Part shown: positions 52,769 through 60,811 of the stretch, one piece after another
Layout: each line of letters begins with the position of its first letter
Numbering within the stretch: the first letter of the stretch is position 1
From: Pantoea sp. Ap-967
GTDB taxonomy: Bacteria > Pseudomonadota > Gammaproteobacteria > Pseudomonadales > Pseudomonadaceae
Direction: 5' to 3'
Assembly (NCBI RefSeq): GCF_011752565.1
Contig: NZ_VWXK01000036.1
Location: 1-60,938, forward strand
DNA length: 60,938 nt
Made by a program: the position numbers and the translations under genes
The notes under the pieces: generated by a model
The model's input: only the letters and a program-made list of their open reading frames with translations
What the model was told of the DNA's origin: nothing
Database searches by the model: none

Positions 52769-55087
52769 TCAAGGCTGGCTGGCCACTGCCCCCTTGTCGC
52801 GTTCGCTGATCACATACTGCCGGTACTCAGGGTCTGCCTTGATCTGCGCTTCGGTGAACGGTATCGGCGCCAGGCGCTTGGCCGAAAACGCCTTGGTCTG
52901 ATCACTGAAATGCGCCGAACCGGCCTCACTGGACTGGGAAAATGCCAGCAACCCGCGCGCTTGCGGCCCTTGGTCGGTGAAGCTCACCAATTGCAGGTAG
53001 CTGGTGCCGCTGACCACCAGGCGCTTGCCCGGCCCATGGGGCACGCTGTAGATCGCATTGTAGATACCCAACCCCTGCGGCCCACCCGGCACCGGCGTGC
53101 CATCGGCGGCTTGCTGAATCTGCCCCCACTGGCTGCCCTGCTCTACCCCGGCCTTGGCCACCTGCTGCAAGGACGCCAGCGCTGCCTCGCGCACCAACTT
53201 GCGCACGGCGGCCTGCTCCACGGCCAGGCCACGCGGGGTGTGCTGCGGGTCCTGCGGGTTGAAGGCCACGCGCCAGCCTTCAGGGTGTTCAGCCAGCGCC
53301 CGGACAATGTTCTCGAAGTGCACCAGGCCAATGCCACTGTTCAGGTCAGCCTTGCCATTCCAGGCTGCCAGGCTGGAACACACGGCCTGCAGGTCCGCTT
53401 CGGCGCCCTTGCACCATTGCAGCAGGTCCGGCAGCACCAGGCTTGCAAGGTACACATCGTCGTCCAGCACCATGTTCTGCAGGTCGTCGACACCGAGCTT
53501 GGCGTTACCCTGCAGGCGCTCCAGCGCATAGCGCCCGCGCATGCCCAGCGGCTGGTCGTTGCGGCTGACCAGGGGCGAATAACCGGTCAGCGGCTGGGCC
53601 GGGTTGGACATCCAGGCCGGGTCGTTGGAGTTCTGCACGAAGTCCTGGCGCGCCAGGCTCGGCAGCAGGTGTGCGGGGAAGATGCCCGGTTGCGCGGCCT
53701 GCGGGTCGACCTTCCACTGGCAGGCGCTGCGCGAACCATCGAGCACCACCAGCGGCCCTTGTGCCGCCGGGTTGCTGCACTGGCTGAGCAGTTGCTGGTC
53801 GACGTATGGCACCACCGACTGGTTCAGGTACAGCGCCTGGCCCGCTGCATCCACCGCCAGGGTGTTGACCCACGGAATCCCTTGCAATTGCTCGACCGAG
53901 CCTTTCAGCGCCGCCAGGCTGTCGGCGCGGTTGATGCGGTACCACTGCTGCAGCACACGGGTGTTGCCCAGGTTGGCGTCACGCAGGCTGAAGGCGGCCT
54001 GGGCATTCCAGTCCAGGCGGCCGGGCCATACCACTACCGGCCCGTAGCTTGAGCTGTACACCTGGCGCTGCACCTGGCTGAGGGTGCCGTCCTCGGCCTT
54101 GACCGTGACACTCACCGCCTGGCGCTCAAGCGGCAGCGATTGGCCGTCCTGCAGGTAACGGGTCGGGTCCTTGGGGTCCAGTTGCAAGCGGTACAGGGTG
54201 AAGTGCTTGGAGGTATCGACCGTGTGGGTCCAGGCCAGGTGCTGGTTGAAGCCGATATTGATCATCGGCAAGCCAGGCAAGGCCGCGCCCATGACATCCA
54301 GTTGCCCTGGAATGGTTAGCTGCATCTGGTAGAAACGCATGCCGCCCAGCCACGGGAAATGCGGGTTGGCCAGCAGCAGGCCGCGCCCGTTGGCCGAACG
54401 CTCTGCCCCCACCGCCACGGCATTGCTGCCGCGCTCGGAGGCGAAACGCTGCTGCTGCGAAAGCGCTACGTCAAATGCCGGCAGCCCCTGCTGGGCGGTC
54501 GCCTGCGGGGGTTGTGCGGCCACCAGCGCCTCGGCGAACTGGCCCAGGCCACCTTCGGCCAGCAAACGGCGGGTCAGCTTGACCAAGTCCTGGCTGGTGA
54601 TCGGTCGCAACCACTGGCCATCGCCACACTCGCCCGGCAAGCCCTGGCTACGGCGTTCGGCCAGGGCGCGGTTGAAGCCACTGGCATAGCCGTCCAACAG
54701 GTCACGCACCTGGGCCGGCTGGGCCTGCAGGAACGCCTCCACCGCGGCATCGGTATTGAGCCAGGTGAAGAACAGGTCGCTGGTCAGGTTGTCACGTTGC
54801 TCGAGGGTTTTGCCCTGGGCGCCGAAATAGCGCGAACGCTGGCCACTGACCGTCAGCACTTCGTTGGCCAGCAGGCACAGGTTGTCCTGGCCATAGGCGT
54901 AGCCGATGCCGTAACCGAGGCCTCGCTCGTCCTTGGCGACGATATGAGGCACGCCGAAGCTGGTACGGCGGATCTGCGCGCTGGCATCGCCAGCGCTGTC
55001 CTGCGCATGCGTGGCGAAGCTGGTGGCGGCCAGCGCCGCCGCCAGGGCGACGCGGGTCATGGGACGCGAAATGGGCAACACAGGCAT
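52769..55087 (-). CDS. pvdQ: PvdQ-type N-acyl acylase (Ntn hydrolase)
   Basis: A periplasmic N-terminal-nucleophile hydrolase of the penicillin acylase family, 772 residues. It has a signal peptide (VALAAALAATSFATHAQ), an alpha chain, and an autocleavage site before Ser221 in ERGSNAVAVGAERS that frees the catalytic serine of the beta chain. The segments NPHFPWLGGMRFYQMQLTIPG (in part HFPWLGGMRFYQ) and NIGFNQHLAWTHTVDTS match PvdQ rather than QuiP/HacB. PvdQ removes the myristoyl chain from pyoverdine precursor and also cleaves long-chain homoserine lactones. The ATG at 55087 has GAGG only 2 bp away; the GTG at 55081 has better spacing. No other pyoverdine genes are in the window. Confidence 0.9.
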   Translation of the reverse strand: MPVLPISRPMTRVALAAALAATSFATHAQDSAGDASAQIRRTSFGVPHIVAKDERGLGYGIGYAYGQDNLCLLANEVLTVSGQRSRYFGAQGKTLEQRDNLTSDLFFTWLNTDAAVEAFLQAQPAQVRDLLDGYASGFNRALAERRSQGLPGECGDGQWLRPITSQDLVKLTRRLLAEGGLGQFAEALVAAQPPQATAQQGLPAFDVALSQQQRFASERGSNAVAVGAERSANGRGLLLANPHFPWLGGMRFYQMQLTIPGQLDVMGAALPGLPMINIGFNQHLAWTHTVDTSKHFTLYRLQLDPKDPTRYLQDGQSLPLERQAVSVTVKAEDGTLSQVQRQVYSSSYGPVVVWPGRLDWNAQAAFSLRDANLGNTRVLQQWYRINRADSLAALKGSVEQLQGIPWVNTLAVDAAGQALYLNQSVVPYVDQQLLSQCSNPAAQGPLVVLDGSRSACQWKVDPQAAQPGIFPAHLLPSLARQDFVQNSNDPAWMSNPAQPLTGYSPLVSRNDQPLGMRGRYALERLQGNAKLGVDDLQNMVLDDDVYLASLVLPDLLQWCKGAEADLQAVCSSLAAWNGKADLNSGIGLVHFENIVRALAEHPEGWRVAFNPQDPQHTPRGLAVEQAAVRKLVREAALASLQQVAKAGVEQGSQWGQIQQAADGTPVPGGPQGLGIYNAIYSVPHGPGKRLVVSGTSYLQLVSFTDQGPQARGLLAFSQSSEAGSAHFSDQTKAFSAKRLAPIPFTEAQIKADPEYRQYVISERDKGAVASQP

Positions 55088-55281
55088 TCCTCAGCGTGGG
55101 GGTTCATCCCCAACAAACGAATGGCCAGATGAAAATTTTACGCAGCGCGTGGCAGTGGGCCGTCTTGTCAGAACCTGCGGTAAATATTTTTTTGCACAAA
55201 AGCTGCAGATTTGCCGCGCTCATTCGTCCTACTCAGTGAGGCACCCAGTTTTCGGGACAGTCCACGAAAAGGAGCATTCAC

Positions 55282-55635
55282 ATGTACCACCCGCATTCCT
55301 CGCTGCAGGCTGAGCGTGCCCCGGTCAACGGGGTGGACGAGCGTGTCGGCAACGAGCAGATACGCGAGCTGCTGCGTGCCTATGGGCTGCGTACCAGCCT
55401 GATTCGCCTGAAAGTGATCGATGCCCTGCATGCCGCCGACCGCAACGGGCGCAGCATCGGTGTACGTGGCGTACACGCCCAGCTCGAACAGCTGGACATA
55501 CCGCTGTCGTTCCTCAGCGTGCGCGAAGTGCTCAAGCGGCTGTGCGCCGAAGGTGTGATCAGCCTGGGCAGCGACAAGTGCTACAGCCTGGAGCCCCAGG
55601 CCCGCGCGGTGCTTGAACAACCCGCACCGCGCTGA
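55282..55635 (+). CDS. Fur-like winged-helix protein without metal-binding domain
   Basis: A 117-residue protein with a Fur-type DNA-binding domain: IRELLRAYGLRTSLIRLKVIDALH, IGVRGVHAQLEQLDIPLSFLSVREVLKRLCAEGVI (each in part: LRTSLIRLKVIDAL; LSFLSVREVLKRL). In Fur the C-terminal dimer/metal domain follows; here the protein stops after YSLEPQARAVLE. The start has a strong AAGGAG 8 bp upstream. It is divergent from pvdQ across about 194 bp, so a link to iron or siderophore control is plausible but unproven. Confidence 0.75.
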   Translation: MYHPHSSLQAERAPVNGVDERVGNEQIRELLRAYGLRTSLIRLKVIDALHAADRNGRSIGVRGVHAQLEQLDIPLSFLSVREVLKRLCAEGVISLGSDKCYSLEPQARAVLEQPAPR

Positions 55636-55671
55636 GCGCATGGCCGGCCAGCCCAGGCCGGCCGGCACGGT

Positions 55672-55860
55672 TCACTGCTTGACCTTGCGCCGCAGCACGC
55701 CGTTGATCACCACCACGACCACCGCGATGATGATGGCGAGGATCTGGAAGGTCTGCTCACTGATCGTACCCTGCTTGGCCAAGTGCGACAGGCCGAACAT
55801 GAGGCCCAGCATCACCAGGATGATCAGAAGTGAGTATTTGAGACGCTGCATGTGTGTCAT
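55672..55860 (-). CDS. Small membrane protein, two helices
   Basis: A 62-residue protein starting MTHMQRLKYS, with helices LLIILVMLGLMFGLS and ILAIIIAVVVVVINGV and a basic tail RRKVKQ. The ATG at 55860 follows AAGGA by 7 bp, unlike a longer in-frame start at 55887. I do not recognise the function. Confidence 0.65.
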   Translation of the reverse strand: MTHMQRLKYSLLIILVMLGLMFGLSHLAKQGTISEQTFQILAIIIAVVVVVINGVLRRKVKQ

Positions 55861-56225
55861 CGAAAATTCCTTGCAACTGTGGGGCATAAGGCTCGCAACG
55901 AGCTGGCGCCATCATACAACGCACACCACCCACGGGGTTGCTTTTCCTCTTCGAGGGTATGCACACCCTGACCGAACATGGAAACCGAGACTTAGGAAAT
56001 TCGCGCCCTCCACGCCTACCCCACTGCCAAAGTCCTACACGCGGCGCTACCGCAATCTTCAAGACATGCTCACAGAGGCTACAAATAACAGGCTCATTGA
56101 CGCCTAGCGACAGCCTTCCTCGCTCACCGAAAATTCAGCCATGCCAGCCACATGAGCCAGTGGTATGTGCCGATCCGGTTCATGGGCTTTCACAGCATCA
56201 CGCCCTTTTTCGCGAGGAAGCCACT
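55861..56225. other. Gene-poor gap upstream of the Mor-like gene
   Basis: No gene with a ribosome site or known family is seen. The stretch has lower GC content than most of the window, with AACAGGCTCATT-type text around 56088-56099, and includes an AGGGTATGCACACCCT near-palindrome at about 55954-55969. It probably holds the promoters of the flanking small genes. Confidence 0.4.
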
Positions 56226-56594
56226 ATGCAACTCCCTGACCTCAACTCGATCGACATCACTCAGCTGCCGCACTCGCTCCAGGCCCTGATCGAATGCGTC
56301 GGCATTGAACATGCCTACCACCTGACCTGCATATACGGCGGCAGGCCCAAGTACATCCCCAAACACCGTGAACGCACCAAGCTTGCCGATACCCTTCCTG
56401 GCGAAGCGCTGGATGCATTGATCAAGCGCTTTGCCGGCGTGGCCCTGGAAATCCCCAAGGCGGATCATTTCCTGCGCCAGTTGCGCAATTTGCAGATCCA
56501 GAAAGAAAGCGCAGACGGCCTGTCACGCAGCCTGCTGGCCGACAAATACGGGCTCAGCCTGCGCCAGATCGGCAATATCCGCCGGCTGGCCTGA
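56226..56594 (+). CDS. Mor-family (phage Mu middle activator-like) regulator
   Basis: A 122-residue protein. The text LIECVGIEHAYHLTCIYGGRPKYIPKHRE and the C-terminal helix-turn-helix LSRSLLADKYGLSLRQIGNIRRL match the Mor/C activators of phage Mu (each quoted in part elsewhere as GGRPKYIPK and GLSLRQIGNI). GAGGA precedes the ATG. No other Mu-like genes are here, so it is a solitary domesticated or relic regulator. A GC hairpin (56611-56628) follows the stop. Confidence 0.75.
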   Translation: MQLPDLNSIDITQLPHSLQALIECVGIEHAYHLTCIYGGRPKYIPKHRERTKLADTLPGEALDALIKRFAGVALEIPKADHFLRQLRNLQIQKESADGLSRSLLADKYGLSLRQIGNIRRLA

Positions 56595-56689
56595 CCGTGG
56601 TACCAGGTGCAGGCGCCGCCGGGCGCCTCTGCCCTGCCCCGCGGCTGCTCGCCGAACGGCAATGAACATCGCCTTGAATCTGTGACGGC

Positions 56690-56725
56690 CAGATGATTAA
56701 AATGCGATCAATTCTTAATTACACC
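56690..56725. promoter_or_regulatory. AT-rich candidate promoter/Fur site upstream of the ECF sigma gene
   Basis: GATGATTAAAATGCGATCAA followed by TTCTTAATTA lies 15-50 bp before the sigma gene. Its ATs resemble a degenerate Fur box. Genes of this type are usually Fur-repressed, but the match is weak. Confidence 0.3.
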
Positions 56726-56739
56726 CTACCCAGACCACC

Positions 56740-57249
56740 ATGCCGCCCGCCGACCCAACCCTTACCCTGCAGGTCCAGACGCTGTACGCCGAGCACAATG
56801 GCTGGCTGCAGGGCTGGCTGCTGCGCAAGCTGGGCAATACCTGCGATGCCGCCGACCTTGCACATGACACCTTCGTGCGCCTGTTGGGCCGCCAGGCAGC
56901 CAACGGTTTTGGCAGCGAACCCCGCGCCCTGCTCACGCACATTGCCAAAGGGCTGCTGGTGGACCGTTGGCGGCGTCAGGATGTCGAGCGGGCCTACCTT
57001 GAAGCCATTGCCCACTTGCCAGCACCGGAGGTGCCCTCGCCGGAAACCCGCTGGCTGATCCTGGAAAGCCTCTGCCGCATCGATGCCATGCTGCGGGAAA
57101 TGCCGGCACGGGTACGCCAGGTGTTCTTGCTGTCCCAACTCGATGGCCTCACTTACCCGCAAATTGCCGACCAGTTGCAGGTAGCGTTGATCACCGTCAA
57201 ACGCGACATGCGCAGCGCCTTCCTTGCCTGTTTGAGCCTTGACCTGTGA
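56740..57249 (+). CDS. ECF sigma factor, FecI type
   Basis: A 169-residue RNA polymerase sigma factor. Region 2 includes DAADLAHDTFVRLLG and AKGLLVDRWRRQDVERAYLE; region 4 is VRQVFLLSQLDGLTYPQIADQLQVALITVKRDM (in part LTYPQIADQL). It pairs with the anti-sigma FecR and the TonB receptor downstream to relay an iron-siderophore signal from the surface. GTGA overlaps the FecR start. Confidence 0.92.
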   Translation: MPPADPTLTLQVQTLYAEHNGWLQGWLLRKLGNTCDAADLAHDTFVRLLGRQAANGFGSEPRALLTHIAKGLLVDRWRRQDVERAYLEAIAHLPAPEVPSPETRWLILESLCRIDAMLREMPARVRQVFLLSQLDGLTYPQIADQLQVALITVKRDMRSAFLACLSLDL

Positions 57250-58208
57250 GCCCACGCATCGACCCGGCCATTCTTGGCGAGGCCGCCGACTGGCTGGTGC
57301 AATTGCAATCGGGCAGCGCCACCGAAGACGACCACCGCGCCGTCCAGGCCTGGTGCCAGCGCAGCAGCGAGCATGCCATGGCCTGGCAGCGCGCCGAATC
57401 CATCCTGGGCGACCTGGGCCGCTTGCCCGCGCCTGTCAGTGGGGAAACCCTGCGCAGGCTCAGCCGCAATGGCGCGCTCAGCCGGCGCCAGGCCATGCAG
57501 CGCCTGGGCTTGCTCCTGCTGGCGGCCCCTGCGGCGTGGTTAAGCGTGCGTGAAATGCCCTGGCAGCAGTGGACGGCCGATGCGCGCACGGCGGTTGGTG
57601 AACAGCGCCCGCTGGCCTTGGCTGATGGCAGCCAGGTGCTGCTCAATACCCACAGCGCCCTGAACATACGCTTCGACGCCGAGCAACGGCGCCTCGACTT
57701 GCTGGCCGGCGAAATTCTCGTCAGCAGCGCCACCGACCCTGCCACACCGGCGCGGCCATTTCTGGTGCGCACGCTGCATGGCCAGGTGCGGGCACTTGGG
57801 GCGCGCTTCAGCGTGCGCGTGGATGGCCCACTGACCCGGGTTGCCGTGCTCACTGGCGCCGTCGATGCCCAGCCCCTGCATGGGGGCGGCCAACAGGTGC
57901 AGGCCGGCGAGCGCACGGCCTTCGACAGCGTGCGGGTGCAGCCGGCCCACGCCCTGGATGCCGGCGACCTGGCCTGGGAGCACGGCATGCTGATGGCTCG
58001 TGACATGCGCCTGGCCGACCTGCTGCAGGAGCTGGACCGCTATCGCCCTGGCGTGTTGCGCTGCCACCCGGGTGTGCGTGAGCTCAGGGTTTCCGGCGCA
58101 TTTCCATTGACCGACAGCGATGCCAGCCTGCGCCTGCTCGCAGATACCTTGCCAGTGGTGGTTCGCGGCATGAGCCGCTATTGGGTGACGGTTGAACCGC
58201 ACGCCTGA
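57246..58208 (+). CDS. FecR-type anti-sigma regulator
   Basis: A 320-residue membrane regulator. The N-terminal domain (IDPAILGEAADWLVQLQSG; ADDHRAVQAWCQRSSEHAMAWQRAE, quoted in part) binds the sigma factor. One helix near residues 82-100 (LGLLLLAAPAAWLSV) leads to a periplasmic FecR domain (ALADGSQVLLNTHSALNIRF) and an STN-like C-terminus. It starts with GTG overlapping the sigma stop in GTGA. Confidence 0.92.
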   Translation: MSPRIDPAILGEAADWLVQLQSGSATEDDHRAVQAWCQRSSEHAMAWQRAESILGDLGRLPAPVSGETLRRLSRNGALSRRQAMQRLGLLLLAAPAAWLSVREMPWQQWTADARTAVGEQRPLALADGSQVLLNTHSALNIRFDAEQRRLDLLAGEILVSSATDPATPARPFLVRTLHGQVRALGARFSVRVDGPLTRVAVLTGAVDAQPLHGGGQQVQAGERTAFDSVRVQPAHALDAGDLAWEHGMLMARDMRLADLLQELDRYRPGVLRCHPGVRELRVSGAFPLTDSDASLRLLADTLPVVVRGMSRYWVTVEPHA

Positions 58209-58329
58209 GGGCGTTGCCTACCAAGGCCTGCGATCGTTCCTGGAACAATCTGCGCAACCTCATGATACTTTTTCCTGCGTCGTCCGGTGATGAGTGCAGA
58301 ACCCCTATTCTGCACAACAGGACCACCGC

Positions 58330-60753
58330 ATGATGCCCCGCTTTCGCTTCAAGGCCCTGACCCTGGCCATGGCCATCGGCACCCTCGCCCCGGCCCCGGC
58401 GCTGATGGCCGCAGACGCCACCGCCAGCAACAGCCCACGGACCTACAACATCGGCGCAGGCCCCCTGGCCGATGTGCTGGCGCGTTTCGCCGCCAGCGCA
58501 GGCGTGCCGCTGTCGTTCGACCCGGCCATGCTCAAAGGCCAGCAAAGCCCGGGCCTGCAAGGCAGTTACGACGTGGCCGGTGGCTTCGCCCAACTGCTCG
58601 GCGGCAGCGGCTTCAGCCTGATCGCCACCGACAGCGGCGGCTACACCCTGGCCCCGACCGTGGAACTGGGCAACGCCCTGGAACTGGGTGCGACCACCAT
58701 CAACAGCAACCTGGCCGCCAACAGCGATGCCTGGCAAGGTGGCCAGGTGGCCCGCAGCGCCCGGCTCGGCGTGCTGGGCGACCAGGCCATCAATGATGTG
58801 CCATTCAGCGTAACCAGCTTCACCGCCAAAACCATTGCCGACCAGCAGGCGCGCACCCTGGGCGATGTCCTGCTGAACGACGCCGCGGTACGCCAGTCGG
58901 CAGGTTTTGGCAACTTCTCGCAGGTATTCACCATCCGCGGCCTGCCGCTGAACACCGATGACATCAGCTACAACGGCCTGTACGGCGTGCTGCCGCGGCA
59001 GATCGTCACCACCGAGGCGCTGGAGCGGGTTGAAGTGTTCAAGGGCTCCAATGCCTTCCTCAATGGCGTTGCACCCCAGGGCAGCGGGATTGGCGGTGCG
59101 GTGAACCTGGTGCCCAAGCGCGCCGAGGACACCCCCACCCGCCACGTCACCCTGGACTACGCCACCGGCGCCAACATCGGCGGCCACCTGGACCTGGGCA
59201 AGCGTTTTGGCGAAGACAACCGCTTCGGCGCGCGCATCAACCTCGCCCAGCATAATGGCGGCACCGGCGTGCACGACGAGGCGCAGCATTCCACCCTGGT
59301 GGCCGTGGCCCTGGACTACCGTGGCGAACGCCTGCGCCTGTCTACCGACCTGGGCTACCAGAAAGAGCGCATCAACGGCGGCCGCGCGGTGATCTACCCC
59401 ACCGGCAGCAAGGTGCCACGTGCCCCATCGGCGCGCGACAACTACTCCCAGCCCTGGACCTGGTCGCAACTGGAAGACACCTACGGCATGCTCAATGCCG
59501 AGTACGACTTGAACGACAACTGGACCCTGTACGCGGGCGCAGGGGCCAAGCATACCCGCGAGAACGGCGAGTACTCGTCGCTGTACGTCAGTGACGACAA
59601 CGGCACGGCGCGCGGCGGCTACCTCTACCCGCCGCACGATGAAGACAACAAGAGTGCCATGGCCGGCATCAACGGCCATTTCGCCACCGGGCCGGTCAGC
59701 CACCGGGTCAACTTCGGCCTCTCGGGCCTGTGGGGCGAGCAGCGCTCGGCCTATGCCGCGGTAACCTCGGCCAACCGCTACGACACCAACCTGTACCACC
59801 CGGTAACGGTATCGCGGCCCACCAACACCTACACCGGCAGCGACCTGCACGACCCGCGCATCGTGGGCAAGAACCGGGTCAAGAGCGCGGCGGTTTCCGA
59901 CACCCTGGGCTTTTTCGATGACCGCGTGCTGCTGACCGTGGGCGTGCGCAAGCAGTCGATCGGCGTTGACGGCTGGCTCACGGCAACTGGCGTGCGCAAC
60001 GCCAACTACGACGAATCGGTGACCACCCCGGTGTATGGCCTGGTGCTCAAGCCGTGGGAGCATGTGTCGTTCTACGCCAACCGCATCGAAGGCCTGGCCC
60101 AGGGCCCCACCGCACCGTCCAGCGTCAGCAACGCCAATGAGGTGTTCCCGCCCAAGCGCAGCAAGCAGGTCGAGGCCGGCGTCAAGCTCGACTGGAACAG
60201 CTTCGGCGCAACCCTGGGCGTGTACCGCATCGAGCAGCCCAACAGCACTACCTTCCGTGTACCCGGCGCCGACAAGGACACCTTCAGCATGGATGGCGAG
60301 CAGGTCAACAAGGGGGTGGAACTGAACCTGTTCGGCGAGCCAGTGGACGGCCTGCGCCTGCTGACCGGCGCGGTGTTCATGCACACCGAGCTGCACAACA
60401 CCGCCGGCGGCAGCAATGACGGCAACCGCGCGCCTGGCGTGCCACGCTTCCAGTTCAACTTCGGTGCCGACTGGGACGTACCCGGCCTGCCCGGCGCGGC
60501 CCTCAACGCCCGGTTGCTGCGCACCGGCGGGCAGTACGTCAATGCCACCAACAGCCTGAACATCCCGGCCTGGACCCGGGTCGACCTTGGCGGGCGCTAC
60601 AGCTTCAAGGTGGATGACAAGCAAGTGACCTTGCGGGCCAATGTCGAGAACGTGGCGAACAAGGCGTACTGGGCGTCGGCATCGACCTCGAACAACTACC
60701 TCACCCAAGGTACGCCACGCCTGTTGCGCGTGTCTGCCAGTGTGGATTTCTGA
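58330..60753 (+). CDS. TonB-dependent siderophore receptor with STN signalling domain
   Basis: An outer-membrane receptor of 807 residues. A signal peptide (LTLAMAIGTLAPAPALMA) is followed by an N-terminal STN domain (RTYNIGAGPLADVLARFAA) that contacts the FecR periplasmic part. Then come the plug (QARTLGDVLLNDAAVRQSAG; TIRGLPLNTDDISYNG) and a 22-strand barrel ending in VSASVDF, the aromatic terminus needed for assembly. The ATG at 58330 fits AGGA upstream; a longer in-frame start at 58294 is weaker. The siderophore is unknown, probably a xenosiderophore. Confidence 0.94.
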   Translation: MMPRFRFKALTLAMAIGTLAPAPALMAADATASNSPRTYNIGAGPLADVLARFAASAGVPLSFDPAMLKGQQSPGLQGSYDVAGGFAQLLGGSGFSLIATDSGGYTLAPTVELGNALELGATTINSNLAANSDAWQGGQVARSARLGVLGDQAINDVPFSVTSFTAKTIADQQARTLGDVLLNDAAVRQSAGFGNFSQVFTIRGLPLNTDDISYNGLYGVLPRQIVTTEALERVEVFKGSNAFLNGVAPQGSGIGGAVNLVPKRAEDTPTRHVTLDYATGANIGGHLDLGKRFGEDNRFGARINLAQHNGGTGVHDEAQHSTLVAVALDYRGERLRLSTDLGYQKERINGGRAVIYPTGSKVPRAPSARDNYSQPWTWSQLEDTYGMLNAEYDLNDNWTLYAGAGAKHTRENGEYSSLYVSDDNGTARGGYLYPPHDEDNKSAMAGINGHFATGPVSHRVNFGLSGLWGEQRSAYAAVTSANRYDTNLYHPVTVSRPTNTYTGSDLHDPRIVGKNRVKSAAVSDTLGFFDDRVLLTVGVRKQSIGVDGWLTATGVRNANYDESVTTPVYGLVLKPWEHVSFYANRIEGLAQGPTAPSSVSNANEVFPPKRSKQVEAGVKLDWNSFGATLGVYRIEQPNSTTFRVPGADKDTFSMDGEQVNKGVELNLFGEPVDGLRLLTGAVFMHTELHNTAGGSNDGNRAPGVPRFQFNFGADWDVPGLPGAALNARLLRTGGQYVNATNSLNIPAWTRVDLGGRYSFKVDDKQVTLRANVENVANKAYWASASTSNNYLTQGTPRLLRVSASVDF

Positions 60754-60761
60754 TCGTGGAT

Positions 60762-60808
60762 AAGCGCCGCTTGCGGCGCTTTCGCGAGCGTTGCTCGCTC
60801 CTACAGGG
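60762..60808. repeat. Hairpin and half REP after the TonB receptor
   Basis: AAGCGCCGC-TT-GCGGCGCTT (60762-60781) is a hairpin. It runs into a half REP, TCGCGAGCGTTGCTCGCTCC through 60801, then TACAGGGGAT. The partner half expected after a short loop is missing where the insertion sequence begins. Confidence 0.75.
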
Positions 60809-60811
60809 GAT

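Noticed and set aside
55140..55281. Possible PvdS or Fur box between pvdQ and the Fur-like gene
   Set aside because: TAAAT at 55180 is present, but the CGT at the required spacing is absent and no Fur hexamers fit.
56226..56594. Prophage remnant around the Mor-like gene
   Set aside because: No integrase, portal, capsid or tail genes flank it; only the regulator is present.
58084..60708. 874-codon frame antisense to the TonB receptor
   Set aside because: Shadow of a certain receptor gene; no recognisable domain.
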